From SXXZ01 sp041177965 (GTDB lineage: Bacteria > Verrucomicrobiota > Verrucomicrobiia > Limisphaerales > UBA9464), in NCBI GenBank assembly GCA_041177965.1, contig JBEGWF010000096.1, positions 13,313-77,312 of the forward strand: a DNA stretch of 64,000 nucleotides, read 5' to 3'. Each line of letters starts with the position of its first letter. Positions within the stretch are counted from its first letter, which is position 1. The position numbers and the translations under genes were made by a program. A model generated the notes under the pieces. That model searched no databases and was not told the origin of the DNA. It was given only the letters and a program-made list of their open reading frames with translations. Positions 8,127-17,959 of this stretch are shown here, piece by piece.

Positions 8127-8995
8127 GCCTGGCGACCTCCGAATCCCCGTTGAAGCCCCTCACCGCGGACAAATACCGCGGACTGCGCGAGCTTCTGGCC
8201 GGCTACGGGAGCTGCGTCATCGCCTACTCCGGGGGCGTGGACTCGGTCTTCCTGGCCAAGGTCGCCCACGAGGTGCTCGGAGATCGCTCCCTCGCGGCCA
8301 TCGCCGATTCCCCCAGCCTGCCCCGGCGCGAATTGCAGGAGGCCCTGGAGATCGCCGAACGATTCGGAATCCCCGTCCGCGTCCTCCAGACCCAGGAATT
8401 CAACGATCCCCGCTACCTTTCAAACCCCGAGAACCGCTGCTACTTCTGCAAGCACGCCCTCTTCCGCGAACTCGAGCCCATGGCCCGATCGCTGGGTTAT
8501 CGGGTGTTGGCCTACGGCGAGAACGCCAGCGACATCGGAGACCATCGCCCCGGAGCCAAGGCCGCCGATGAATTCCAGGTCCGGGCCCCGCTGAAGGAGG
8601 TCGGTCTGACGAAGGCCGAAATCCGAGAAATCAGCGCGCACCTCGGCCTGCCCACCGCCGACAAACCCCAGATGGCCTGCCTGAGTTCCCGCATTCCCAC
8701 CGGCGAGGCGGTGACCGAGGAAAAACTCCGGATGGTCGAAGAGGCCGAGGCATTCCTGCGCGATCAGGGCTTCTACGACCTCCGCGTCCGTCACCATGAG
8801 CTCGGGGGTGCCCTCAAGGCCCACCTCGCACGCATCGAGGTCGGGCCGAAGGAGTTCCATCGATGGGGGGATGCGGTGTTGCGCGAATCGGTGGTCCTGA
8901 GACTGAGGAGTCTGGGATATGGGTTGGTCACGGTGGATCTGAACGGCTACCGACGCGGACCCGCCCCTATCGCGCTCCGGGTGTCCGCCGCCTAG
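8123..8995 (+). CDS. larE: LarE-type PP-loop sulfur transferase (three-cysteine form)
   Basis: A 290-residue PP-loop ATPase of the LarE family, which adenylates and thiolates the nicotinate-derived precursor of the nickel-pincer cofactor of lactate racemase and related enzymes. The PP-loop SGGVDS is at residues 36-41. C186 in ACLSSR aligns with the sulfur-donating cysteine of known LarE. C106 and C109 (CYFC) supply two more, the arrangement described for LarE forms that carry an iron-sulfur cluster instead of sacrificing their own cysteine. The GTG at 8123 overlaps the previous stop. Neither larB nor larC lies nearby, so the final target is not evident. Confidence 0.86.
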   Translation: MSLATSESPLKPLTADKYRGLRELLAGYGSCVIAYSGGVDSVFLAKVAHEVLGDRSLAAIADSPSLPRRELQEALEIAERFGIPVRVLQTQEFNDPRYLSNPENRCYFCKHALFRELEPMARSLGYRVLAYGENASDIGDHRPGAKAADEFQVRAPLKEVGLTKAEIREISAHLGLPTADKPQMACLSSRIPTGEAVTEEKLRMVEEAEAFLRDQGFYDLRVRHHELGGALKAHLARIEVGPKEFHRWGDAVLRESVVLRLRSLGYGLVTVDLNGYRRGPAPIALRVSAA

Positions 8996-8998
8996 GCG

Positions 8999-9019
8999 GC
9001 CGCTGCGCCCCGAAGCGGC
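8999..9019 (+). terminator. candidate terminator hairpin after larE
   Basis: Four bases after the larE stop there is a perfect 6-base stem, GCCGCT (8999-9004) with AGCGGC (9014-9019), and a 9-base loop. No T-tract follows, as for other hairpins in this window. Confidence 0.45.
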
Positions 9020-9062
9020 ACCGGACCTCGCGGCCGGATCCGATGAACTCGACAGGGTGCGG

Positions 9063-9091
9063 TTTGGAGTTCCTGGAATCGGCTCCATACT
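9063..9091 (+). promoter_or_regulatory. candidate promoter for the ABC exporter operon
   Basis: TTTGGA at 9063-9068 is followed after 17 bases by CATACT at 9086-9091. The -10 box matches TATAAT at 4 of 6 positions; the -35 is weak. The start ATG at 9101 is only 9 bases downstream and is preceded by GAGGGG, one of the few Shine-Dalgarno-like stretches here. Confidence 0.35.
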
Positions 9092-9100
9092 GAGGGGTCC

Positions 9101-9808
9101 ATGGCCGATGCCGCCCAGAATCCCCCGCTGTTGAGAGTCAGCGACCTGCACCATGCCTACGGAGACCGCCCGGTGCTGGCGGGCGTCTCGCTGCGGCTGC
9201 ACGCCGGTGAGCGGGTGGCACTGACCGGTCCCTCCGGATCCGGCAAGACCACCCTGCTCAATCTCCTCGGCGGCGTCGATCGCCCCCGGTCGGGCCGCAT
9301 CGAATTCGACGGGGTGTGCCTGAACGAGCTCGACGGAGACGGATTGGCCGATCTCCGACGCCGATCGTTCGGCACCATCTTCCAGTTCTTCCACCTCCTG
9401 CCCACGCTGACCGCGGCCGAGAACGTCGAGCTGCCGCTGCAATTGCTGGGAATTCCCACCCGCGAGCGACTCGATCGGGTGGCCCACCTGATGGAGCGTG
9501 TCGGAGTGGCCCATCGCGCCGAGGCGCCTCCGGGCGAACTCTCCGGCGGCGAGATGCAGCGCGTCGCCATCGCCCGGGCCCTGGTCCACCGGCCCCGATT
9601 GCTGCTGGCCGACGAACCCACGGGCAACCTCGACTCGCGCAACGGACAACGGATCCTCGCGCTGCTGCAGGAACTCACCGACGAGACGGGCACGGCGCTG
9701 GTGCTCGTCACCCACAGCCCGGAGGCCGCCGCCATCTGCCATCGCGAGATCCGCCTGAGGGATGGACTGATCGAGTCGGAACTGTCGCCCTCCCCGGAGC
9801 GCCTATGA
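9101..9808 (+). CDS. ABC transporter ATP-binding subunit (LolD/MacB-type)
   Basis: A 235-residue ATPase of the LolD/MacB class. Walker A GPSGSGKT is at residues 43-50, the signature LSGGEMQ and Walker B LLLADEP follow, and the class-typical FGTIFQFFHLLPTL region is present. This class powers lipoprotein release or mechanotransmission rather than classical substrate translocation. Its stop overlaps the ATG of the permease gene (ATGA), so the two are translated as a unit. Confidence 0.93.
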   Translation: MADAAQNPPLLRVSDLHHAYGDRPVLAGVSLRLHAGERVALTGPSGSGKTTLLNLLGGVDRPRSGRIEFDGVCLNELDGDGLADLRRRSFGTIFQFFHLLPTLTAAENVELPLQLLGIPTRERLDRVAHLMERVGVAHRAEAPPGELSGGEMQRVAIARALVHRPRLLLADEPTGNLDSRNGQRILALLQELTDETGTALVLVTHSPEAAAICHREIRLRDGLIESELSPSPERL

Positions 9809-12474
9809 ACCCCGGGACCCCGGCTCAGGTCCAACGACTCCTCTGGACCCGCGTGAGTTGGCGTCATGCCCGAGGCACTCCATGGACCACCGCCCTGTTG
9901 GTGCTCACTCTGGCGCTCGGGGTGGCCGTGTACCTCGCCATCCGATTGGCCAACCAGGCGGCCATCGCCAGCTTCAGGAATTTCACCGATGTGGTCACGG
10001 CCGAGAGCGACGGCATGATCCTTTCTCCCGCCGGCAGCCTGCCGGAATCGCTGCTGACCGATCTGCGGCGACGGTTTCCCGACACCCCGGTCCATTGGGT
10101 GCCAGTGGTGGAGAGCACCGCTGTGGAACCGGGCGACGGAACGCCGGGAACCATCGGCAGCCGCCCGACCTACACGCTCCTGGGGGTGGATTGGGTGGCC
10201 TTGCAGAACCTCGCCCAGGCCCGCCAGTCGCCCCACCGAAGGACGGCCGAAGGGCCACGCCCTGCTGCCCCGGCTGGCACGAACGACTCCCGACCATCGC
10301 TGGACGAATCCGCACTGTGGGCCCGATTGCAGGATCCCCGGGCCGTGTTGATCCCGGCCGCGGTCGCCGCCCGGGTCGGCACCCCGACCCTGCGCCTGGT
10401 GATCCAGGAGCAGGTGGTGGAACTGCGGATCGCGGGAGTGATCCCCGAGGATCCTTCGCAACCCAAGGCCCCGGACAACCTGCTGCTCCTCGACCTGCCC
10501 GCGCTGCAACGTCTGACGGCGCGGCCCGGACAGCTCGACCGGATCGAATTCGTGCTGCCCGAGGGGATCGATCGTCCGGCCAGGGCGGCGGCCCTTCGCC
10601 GGCAGCTGGGGGAATGGTCGGGCGGGCGCTGGATCCTCAGCACCCCGTCCGACCGCCGCGACAACGCCGCCACCATGACGCGGGCCTTCCGACTGAACCT
10701 CACCATCCTGTCGCTGCTGGCACTGCTCGTCGGCCTGATGCTGGTGTTCCAGGCCCTCGACGGGGCGGTGGTCCGGCGCCGCGAGGAGATCGCCATCCTG
10801 CGCTCCCTCGGGGTCGAGCCGCGGAGGATCGCCCGCGCTTGGCTTTGGGAATCCGCCGCCCTCGGAGGGATCGGAGGCCTGCTGGGACTGCTGCTCGGGT
10901 GGGCCGGAGCCCAGGGCGCCGTGCGCGGGGTCGGACAGACGGTCAACTCGCTCTACTACGCCACCGCGGTGCAATCCGCCTCACTGGACCCCGCCGAGGC
11001 CGCACTCGCGCTGGCGTTGGCCATCGCCGCCAGCCTGGGGGCCGGAGCCTGGCCCGCCCGCCGGGCCGCCGGAACGCCACCCGCCCAGCTGATCGGTCGC
11101 GGTCGGGCCCAGGCCGGCACCCGGTCACCCCGCTGGATCCTTCCCACGGCGCTGGTGCTGCTCACGCTGAGCGCCCTGCTGACACTGCCGCCCCCGCTCC
11201 GATGGGAGGGGGGCTCGCGCATCTCGTTGGCGGCCTACGGTTCGGCCCTGACCGGGTTGCTCGGATCGGGACTGTTGGCGGGCCTGCTGCCCCCGTGGCT
11301 GATCGGCCGATGGACGTCTTGGAGCCGGATCTCGGCTCCCGGGCGCCTGGCCCTGAGCCATCTCCGGCGACCCACCGGCCGTCATCGTCTGGCGATCGCC
11401 GGGCTGGTCTGCGCCGTCGCCATGACCTCAGGCATGGCCATCCTCGTGGGCAGCTTCGACACCACCCTTCGAGGGTGGATCGAACGCACCTTCATGGCCG
11501 ACCTCTATGTCTCCAGCGAGGGGGCACAAAGCGCCTCGACCCAGAACCGCATCCGACCCGAGACCTGGAAGTCGTTGGTGGCCGACCCGGAGGTGGTGGC
11601 CGCCAATGTCGTCCAAGCGCTCGAACTGCAGCTCCCGGGCGGCTCCACCCTGCTCTTCGGCGGGAACCCCGCCTTCATGCGGGATCAGGCACGCATCGCC
11701 TGGCGCGAAGCTCCCGCCGATGACGCGGTCTGGGATCCCGCCCGCAACCAGGGGCTCGCTCTCGCCAGCGAGAGCTTCTCCCACCGGTTCCAACTGCACC
11801 GCGGTGACACCCTCATCCTGCCCACCCCGGCCGGGCCTCGGCCCCTGATGCTGGCGGGCGTCTTCTCGGACTACGGCAACGAGCGCGGCTCGCTGGTGAT
11901 CCAGCGGGAGCATTTCGCGGCCTGGTACGGCGACGAACTGGCGACCAGCATCATCGCCAAACTCCGGGATCCCGAACAGGCACCTGCGATCCGGACCCGT
12001 TGGAAGTCCGAACACCCGGGCCTGGCGGTGTACACCCAGGGTCACCTCCGCGGCGAGGCCCTGCGGATCTTCCGTCAGACCTTCGCCATCACCGATGCGC
12101 TGGAACTCATCGGTGTCGCCGTCTCGGTCCTGGGATTGGGCTTCACGCTAGCCAGTCTCCTGTGGGAACGGCGCAACGACCTGACCACCCTGCGCGCGCT
12201 CGGATTCCGGCACAGCGAGATCGCCTGGGCCACCACCCTGGAGAGTCTCGTCACGGCCGGGGTCGGCGTACTCGTCGGATTGCTGGCCAGCCTCGGATTG
12301 GGATGGCTGCTCATCCACCGGGTCAACGTCCAGACCTTCGGTTGGACCCTCGAAACCGACCCGCCATGGCTGTGGATGGGAGGCCTCGCCCTCGCTGTCC
12401 TGGCGATGGCAGCCCTGACCGGCTGGAGCATCGGACGCTGGGGAGCGGCCCTGCCCGCCGAACGCGAGGAATGA
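9805..12474 (+). CDS. ABC transporter permease with duplicated FtsX domains
   Basis: An 889-residue permease with about ten predicted transmembrane helices: one near residues 29-49, three around 296-415, a pair around 447-500, one near 530-552 and three in the last 125 residues. Large soluble domains follow the first and seventh helices. This is the duplicated FtsX layout of permeases partnered with LolD-like ATPases. Conserved cytoplasmic coupling-helix stretches are visible (RRREEIAILRSLG and the second copy WERRNDLTTLRALGF). It overlaps the ATPase upstream and the lipocalin gene downstream by 4 bases each. Confidence 0.91.
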   Translation: MNPGTPAQVQRLLWTRVSWRHARGTPWTTALLVLTLALGVAVYLAIRLANQAAIASFRNFTDVVTAESDGMILSPAGSLPESLLTDLRRRFPDTPVHWVPVVESTAVEPGDGTPGTIGSRPTYTLLGVDWVALQNLAQARQSPHRRTAEGPRPAAPAGTNDSRPSLDESALWARLQDPRAVLIPAAVAARVGTPTLRLVIQEQVVELRIAGVIPEDPSQPKAPDNLLLLDLPALQRLTARPGQLDRIEFVLPEGIDRPARAAALRRQLGEWSGGRWILSTPSDRRDNAATMTRAFRLNLTILSLLALLVGLMLVFQALDGAVVRRREEIAILRSLGVEPRRIARAWLWESAALGGIGGLLGLLLGWAGAQGAVRGVGQTVNSLYYATAVQSASLDPAEAALALALAIAASLGAGAWPARRAAGTPPAQLIGRGRAQAGTRSPRWILPTALVLLTLSALLTLPPPLRWEGGSRISLAAYGSALTGLLGSGLLAGLLPPWLIGRWTSWSRISAPGRLALSHLRRPTGRHRLAIAGLVCAVAMTSGMAILVGSFDTTLRGWIERTFMADLYVSSEGAQSASTQNRIRPETWKSLVADPEVVAANVVQALELQLPGGSTLLFGGNPAFMRDQARIAWREAPADDAVWDPARNQGLALASESFSHRFQLHRGDTLILPTPAGPRPLMLAGVFSDYGNERGSLVIQREHFAAWYGDELATSIIAKLRDPEQAPAIRTRWKSEHPGLAVYTQGHLRGEALRIFRQTFAITDALELIGVAVSVLGLGFTLASLLWERRNDLTTLRALGFRHSEIAWATTLESLVTAGVGVLVGLLASLGLGWLLIHRVNVQTFGWTLETDPPWLWMGGLALAVLAMAALTGWSIGRWGAALPAEREE

Positions 12475-13694
12475 CCCGACCGACGTCACCCCCTGCCATG
12501 CCCCACCCCGCATCTCCGATCCATGCCCCGCGACGGCCCGGCTCCGTCACCCGCGTGCTGTTCCTGATCACAGGCTTCCTTGGAGCCCTCGCAGCGGGTG
12601 CCGCCGACGACACCCCGGTCTCCGACCGCCGCGGATTCGCCATACCGCAGGCGGGGCGCGTTTTCCGATTCCCCGCCGACCACGGCAGCCATCCCGAGTT
12701 CAAGATCGAGTGGTGGTACCTCACCGGGCACCTCGTCTCGGGCGGCGGCCAAAGGCATGGATTCCAGGCCACCTTCTTTCGGCGCGCCGGCGAAGGACTC
12801 CCTGCACCGGCCACCGGAGGGGGTTCGACGAATTTCGCCACCGACGAGTTCTTCCTGGCCCACATGGCCTGGCTCGACGTGGGCACCGGGACCTTCCGCC
12901 ATGAGGAGCGCCTCAACCGGCGGGGCTGGGACGCAAGGGCCGAGACCGGCAAGTTGGAGGTCCGCAATGGCAATTGGTCCCTGAAGGAACTCGGGCCCGA
13001 TGCCGAAGGCCGCACCACCCTGGAGCTGAAGGGCGGCATCCAGGCCGACCTCGCCTGGCGCATGGAACTGCGCGCCACCAAACCCCTGGTGGTGTTCGGA
13101 ACGAACGGCGTTTCCCGGAAGGCCCGGGAACCATCGGCGGCCAGTCATTACCTCACCTTCCCGCGCCTCTTGGTCTCCGGGGAACTCCGTCGCGGCGACC
13201 GGACCGAGCGCCTCGAAGGCGACGCTTGGATGGACCATGAACTGAGCAGCAGCCAACTCGGTGAGGGCCAGGTGGGGTGGGACTGGACCTGCATCCAGTT
13301 CTTCGATGGCCGCGAGCTCATGGCCTATCGGATGCGACGCTCCGACGGCGGCACCGATCCCTTCTCCACCGTCGCCTGGATCGACCGGGACGGTCGGGTG
13401 TCGCAATGGGGTGCCGACCGGTTCCAGTGGCGGGGCGAGGGCCGATGGAAGAGCCCCCGTTCCGGCGGGACGTACCCCGCCACCGTGTCGCTCACGGTGC
13501 CCGAGCCCGATGGACGCCCGGGCCCCACGCTGAAGATCGAGCCCCTGTGCGCCGACCAGGAGTTGTCCGGAGGCATCGGTGGCGTTCCGTATTGGGAGGG
13601 CGCCTGCCGTGTCCTCGACTCCCGGGGCCGCGAGGTCGGAAGGGCCTTCGTGGAGATGACCGGATACGCCGGGAACCTCCGCCGGGCCTTGTGA
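12471..13694 (+). CDS. secreted AttH/CrtC-like lipocalin domain protein
   Basis: A 407-residue exported protein: signal peptide (hydrophobic core about residues 26-44), then an AttH/hydroxyneurosporene-dehydratase-like double lipocalin fold. Family hallmarks include FKIEWWYLTGHL, FQATFFRR near the start and LEGDAWMDHELSSSQL in the middle. Despite the CrtC resemblance there are no carotenoid genes around. In many genomes such proteins sit next to a LolD-like ATPase and an FtsX permease, exactly as here. It is probably a periplasmic or surface partner of that exporter. An internal ATG 27 bases downstream would keep the signal peptide and is an alternative start. Confidence 0.85.
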   Translation: MTRPTSPPAMPHPASPIHAPRRPGSVTRVLFLITGFLGALAAGAADDTPVSDRRGFAIPQAGRVFRFPADHGSHPEFKIEWWYLTGHLVSGGGQRHGFQATFFRRAGEGLPAPATGGGSTNFATDEFFLAHMAWLDVGTGTFRHEERLNRRGWDARAETGKLEVRNGNWSLKELGPDAEGRTTLELKGGIQADLAWRMELRATKPLVVFGTNGVSRKAREPSAASHYLTFPRLLVSGELRRGDRTERLEGDAWMDHELSSSQLGEGQVGWDWTCIQFFDGRELMAYRMRRSDGGTDPFSTVAWIDRDGRVSQWGADRFQWRGEGRWKSPRSGGTYPATVSLTVPEPDGRPGPTLKIEPLCADQELSGGIGGVPYWEGACRVLDSRGREVGRAFVEMTGYAGNLRRAL

Positions 13695-13726
13695 CCCCCG
13701 GGCCCCAGGCCCTACCGTCCCCATCC

Positions 13727-14374
13727 ATGAAGTGCCTCGTGACGGCGGGCCCCACCGTGGAACCCCTGGACGCGGTGCGTCGATTGACCAACCACTCGAC
13801 CGGCAACCTGGGCACCGCGTTGGCCAACCACCTCGCCGGCCTCGGACATGAGGTGATCCTGCTGCGCAGCCGCACCGCCACCGCCGCGCCTCCGATCCAT
13901 GCCGTGGCCACCGAGGCGTTCGGAACCTCCCGGGAGCTGCTCGCCCGATTCCAGGCCCATGCCACCCCCGATCCGGTGGCCATCTTCCATGCGGCCGCGG
14001 TCGGCGACTTCGAGATCGGCTCCGTGTTCCGCAAGGAGGCCGATGGTCGCCTCACCCGCCTCCATTCCGGAAAGTACTCCACCCGCGACGGCGATCTCCT
14101 GGCCGAGTTGAGACCCACGCCGAAGATCCTCGCCCAACTGCGGGACCTCTACCCGAAAGCCTGGATCACGGGATGGAAGTACGAGGTGGATGGCACCCGG
14201 GACGACGTGATGGCTCGCGCCCGGGCCCAATTGGAGAGCTGCCGCTCCGACGCCGTGGTGGCCAACGGACCGGCCCATGGCCCCGGGTTCACCTGGTGGA
14301 CTCCGGGCCGGGAGATCCCGGTCGCCGACACCAGGGCGTTGTATCGGCTGCTCGAAGAGCGGCTGCCGGCCTGA
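13727..14374 (+). CDS. CoaB-like phosphopantothenoylcysteine synthetase domain protein
   Basis: A 215-residue protein matching the synthetase half of the Dfp/CoaBC protein, which joins 4'-phosphopantothenate and cysteine in coenzyme A synthesis. Seen are the N-terminal nucleotide-binding AGPTVEPLD, the dimer/phosphate loop TNHSTGNLG, HAAAVGDF and the later GWKYEV. There is no flavin-binding decarboxylase (CoaC) half, so this is a stand-alone CoaB-type protein. It starts 32 bases after the lipocalin gene and may be co-transcribed. It could instead be a divergent paralogue with another substrate. Confidence 0.8.
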   Translation: MKCLVTAGPTVEPLDAVRRLTNHSTGNLGTALANHLAGLGHEVILLRSRTATAAPPIHAVATEAFGTSRELLARFQAHATPDPVAIFHAAAVGDFEIGSVFRKEADGRLTRLHSGKYSTRDGDLLAELRPTPKILAQLRDLYPKAWITGWKYEVDGTRDDVMARARAQLESCRSDAVVANGPAHGPGFTWWTPGREIPVADTRALYRLLEERLPA

Positions 14375-14443
14375 CACCTGGGGTACGCCCCGTCGTCCAC
14401 CGGGAGGCCGCCGATGCGTTGCCTGTGAGAGCGATGCCGGCCC

Positions 14444-15844
14444 TCACCCCGCGGCGGGATCGCCGGTCCAGGCTCGATCGGAGACCCAGCGGAGGGCTCC
14501 CTCAAGATCGGTGAACTCACCGTCGAGCTGGGCGGTATAGGCATCCTTCAACAGGGCTCCAAGACGGGGTCCCGCGACCCAGCCGCGCGCCAGAAGATGA
14601 CGTCCCTGAAGGAGGGGGGCCGGAGCCGAGGCCTGCACCTGCAGTTCCGCCGCCGCCTGACGAAGCCGTTGGACCGAGGGCGGAACCCCCGGAGGCCGCG
14701 GGGGGCGCGCCGAGGCGTCGGCGGTCATGACGGTGCACAAGGTGTCGATCGATGAGGGCCGAAGCCGGACCGCCAATCGCCGGACCATCCGTGCCGAGGG
14801 GTCTTCGGAATGCACCATGTGGTTGACCACCAGCGGCACCACGCGGTCCACCAGGGTCTCCTGGAAACCGATGCGCCGAAGAAACCCCGCCGCGAGGCCT
14901 CCCCCGGCCACCTCGTGTCCCGGCGACACGATCCGATCGCGACCGCCCTTGGCCTCGACACGGGTGCAGGTGGCCTTGCCGACATCATGCAGCAGCACCG
15001 CCATCATGAGGACGCACCGTTCGTCCGTCGCCAGGTCCGCCCAACCGGGGCCATCCACCAGCGCGTCGACGGCATGGAGGGTGTGGGTCCAGACATCGCC
15101 CTCGGGATGCCATTCGGGGTCCTGCGGCACCCCGACCACGGCGGCCAATTCCGGCAGGTGCTCCAACCAACCGCTGTCCCTGAGGAAGGCCAGGCCCAAC
15201 GATGGATGGACCGAGCGGGTCGCCCACTTGAGCCATTCCTCCCGCACGCGCTCGACCGCCAACTCTCGATAGCTCGAGCGGATCGAACGGCACAAATCCA
15301 GGGTGTCCGGCGCGGCCCTCAGGCGGAACCGGCCCGCGAACTGCATGCCGCGCAAGACCCGCAATGGATCCTCGGGAAACGCTCCGCTGGTGTGCCGGAG
15401 GATGCCCGCGCGCAGGTCCGACCGTCCGCCGTGGGGATCGATCACCTCGCATTTCCGGGGATCCCACAGCATCGAATTGATGGTGAAGTCGCGGCGGGCC
15501 GAGGCCTCGACCGGGCTCAACTCCGGGTCGAACTCGATGTCGAACCCCTTGTGGCCGGGTCCCCGCTTCGAGTCGCGGCGCGGCACGGAGAAATCCCAGA
15601 CCGCTCCGCTCGGATGGGAGAGTTTCACCACCCCGAAGGACCTGCCCACCCAATCGGCGCGCCCATGGCGGGAAAGCAGGGCGGCCAGGCGAGGGTAATC
15701 GAGCCCGTAGACCTCGATGTCGAAATCATGGACCGGCACTCCCAGCATCCAGTCCCGCACGCAGCCACCCACCAGGTAGGATCGCTCCAGTCCGGGCGTG
15801 TCGCGCAGCAGCCTCAACAGGTCCGGTGGCAGGATCTCGACCAT
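14444..15844 (-). CDS. cca: tRNA nucleotidyltransferase (CCA-adding) / poly(A) polymerase family with HD domain
   Basis: A 466-residue class II nucleotidyltransferase. It shows GGCVRD at residues 26-31 and the catalytic pair D40/D42 in DFDIEV, then RRDFTINSM and the ERVREEW region that shapes the nucleotide pocket. An HD phosphohydrolase domain follows, with H254 and HD at 286-287. The HD domain suggests repair of tRNA 3' ends with phosphatase activity, as in the gammaproteobacterial enzyme. It lies 24 bases downstream of the cupin gene on the same strand, so the two are probably co-transcribed. Confidence 0.9.
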   Translation of the reverse strand: MVEILPPDLLRLLRDTPGLERSYLVGGCVRDWMLGVPVHDFDIEVYGLDYPRLAALLSRHGRADWVGRSFGVVKLSHPSGAVWDFSVPRRDSKRGPGHKGFDIEFDPELSPVEASARRDFTINSMLWDPRKCEVIDPHGGRSDLRAGILRHTSGAFPEDPLRVLRGMQFAGRFRLRAAPDTLDLCRSIRSSYRELAVERVREEWLKWATRSVHPSLGLAFLRDSGWLEHLPELAAVVGVPQDPEWHPEGDVWTHTLHAVDALVDGPGWADLATDERCVLMMAVLLHDVGKATCTRVEAKGGRDRIVSPGHEVAGGGLAAGFLRRIGFQETLVDRVVPLVVNHMVHSEDPSARMVRRLAVRLRPSSIDTLCTVMTADASARPPRPPGVPPSVQRLRQAAAELQVQASAPAPLLQGRHLLARGWVAGPRLGALLKDAYTAQLDGEFTDLEGALRWVSDRAWTGDPAAG

Positions 15845-15868
15845 GGGAAGGACGCGGGATGCCCGCGA

Positions 15869-16312
15869 TCAGCGACACTCGGGCAGGCCGAGATCGCGCC
15901 TGAGGCCGGCCCAGGGCTCGTGGTCCCACTCGTTCACGGTCCCGGGTTCCTCTGCCTCCGCCGGCGACAGCATCGCCAGGAAGATCACGGGTTCGCGGAA
16001 CGGGTTGTAGGTGCCATGGACCTCGTTCTTCGGGATCAACACCATCTCGCCCGCCTTCAGGACCCGGTGCTGCCGACCGCACCACTGCTCGGCCTGTCCG
16101 GACAGGATGTAGATGATCTCCTCGCGGGTGGGATGGCGATGGAACCCATGGCAGCGACCCGCATCCAGGGTGGCCCGCACCAGCAACAGCGACTCGCACG
16201 GCACGATGTCCGGGCGGGAGAGCCAGGTGTTCAGCGTGTAGGGCGTGAGGTCGGACCGGCTGTCATCGGCCGTGACAAACCGCCGCTGAGACACCTCCGA
16301 AGACGGGTTCAT
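15869..16312 (-). CDS. cupin-domain protein
   Basis: A 147-residue single-domain cupin. The metal-ligand motif is visible as H-R-H-P-T-R-E-E with a second-motif His in PKNEVHGTYNP. The usual GxAEQW turn and a late W-D-H-E-P-W element are present. Such small cupins bind a sugar, polyketide or small acid, or act as isomerases; the substrate is not identifiable here. It sits 24 bases upstream of cca and 103 bases downstream of glmM, all on the minus strand. Confidence 0.8.
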   Translation of the reverse strand: MNPSSEVSQRRFVTADDSRSDLTPYTLNTWLSRPDIVPCESLLLVRATLDAGRCHGFHRHPTREEIIYILSGQAEQWCGRQHRVLKAGEMVLIPKNEVHGTYNPFREPVIFLAMLSPAEAEEPGTVNEWDHEPWAGLRRDLGLPECR

Positions 16313-16415
16313 GCGGGGAATTCCGCCCGAGCCACGCGGCGACGCAAGCCTTTCCGGCCCGGACTTCCTCAGCCGGGCGGCGTGTGGAGACCGACACGCC
16401 GGGCCGGGAGGAGCG

Positions 16416-17804
<1,389 letters not shown>

Positions 17805-17921
17805 ATCTGCAACGCGAAGCCTGCCAAAACCGCCTACTTGCGGGCAACTGGCATTCCGTCCCGCGTCCCTCCCGCACCGGATCCCCGGGTCCATGACATC
17901 GGCGATCGTCCTTCCGCCGCA

Positions 17922-17950
17922 TTGCCCCCCGGCTGGACGGTCCATAGGCT
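17922..17950 (+). promoter_or_regulatory. candidate recQ promoter (TTGCCC, 17, TAGGCT)
   Basis: TTGCCC at 17922-17927 and TAGGCT at 17945-17950 are spaced by 17 bases. The same -10 hexamer occurs before the DUF1553 gene. Transcription would begin near 17957, about 3 bases before the GTG start, suggesting a nearly leaderless message. Confidence 0.5.
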
Positions 17951-17959
17951 TCGGCCCTC

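Noticed and set aside
12471..13694. Carotenoid hydratase (CrtC) function for the lipocalin protein
   Set aside because: The similarity is to the AttH/CrtC fold, but there are no carotenoid genes and the neighbours are an exporter; a specific CrtC call is not supported.
14380..14391. GGGG TACG CCCC hairpin after the CoaB-like gene
   Set aside because: Only four pairs and no T-tract; too weak to list as a terminator.
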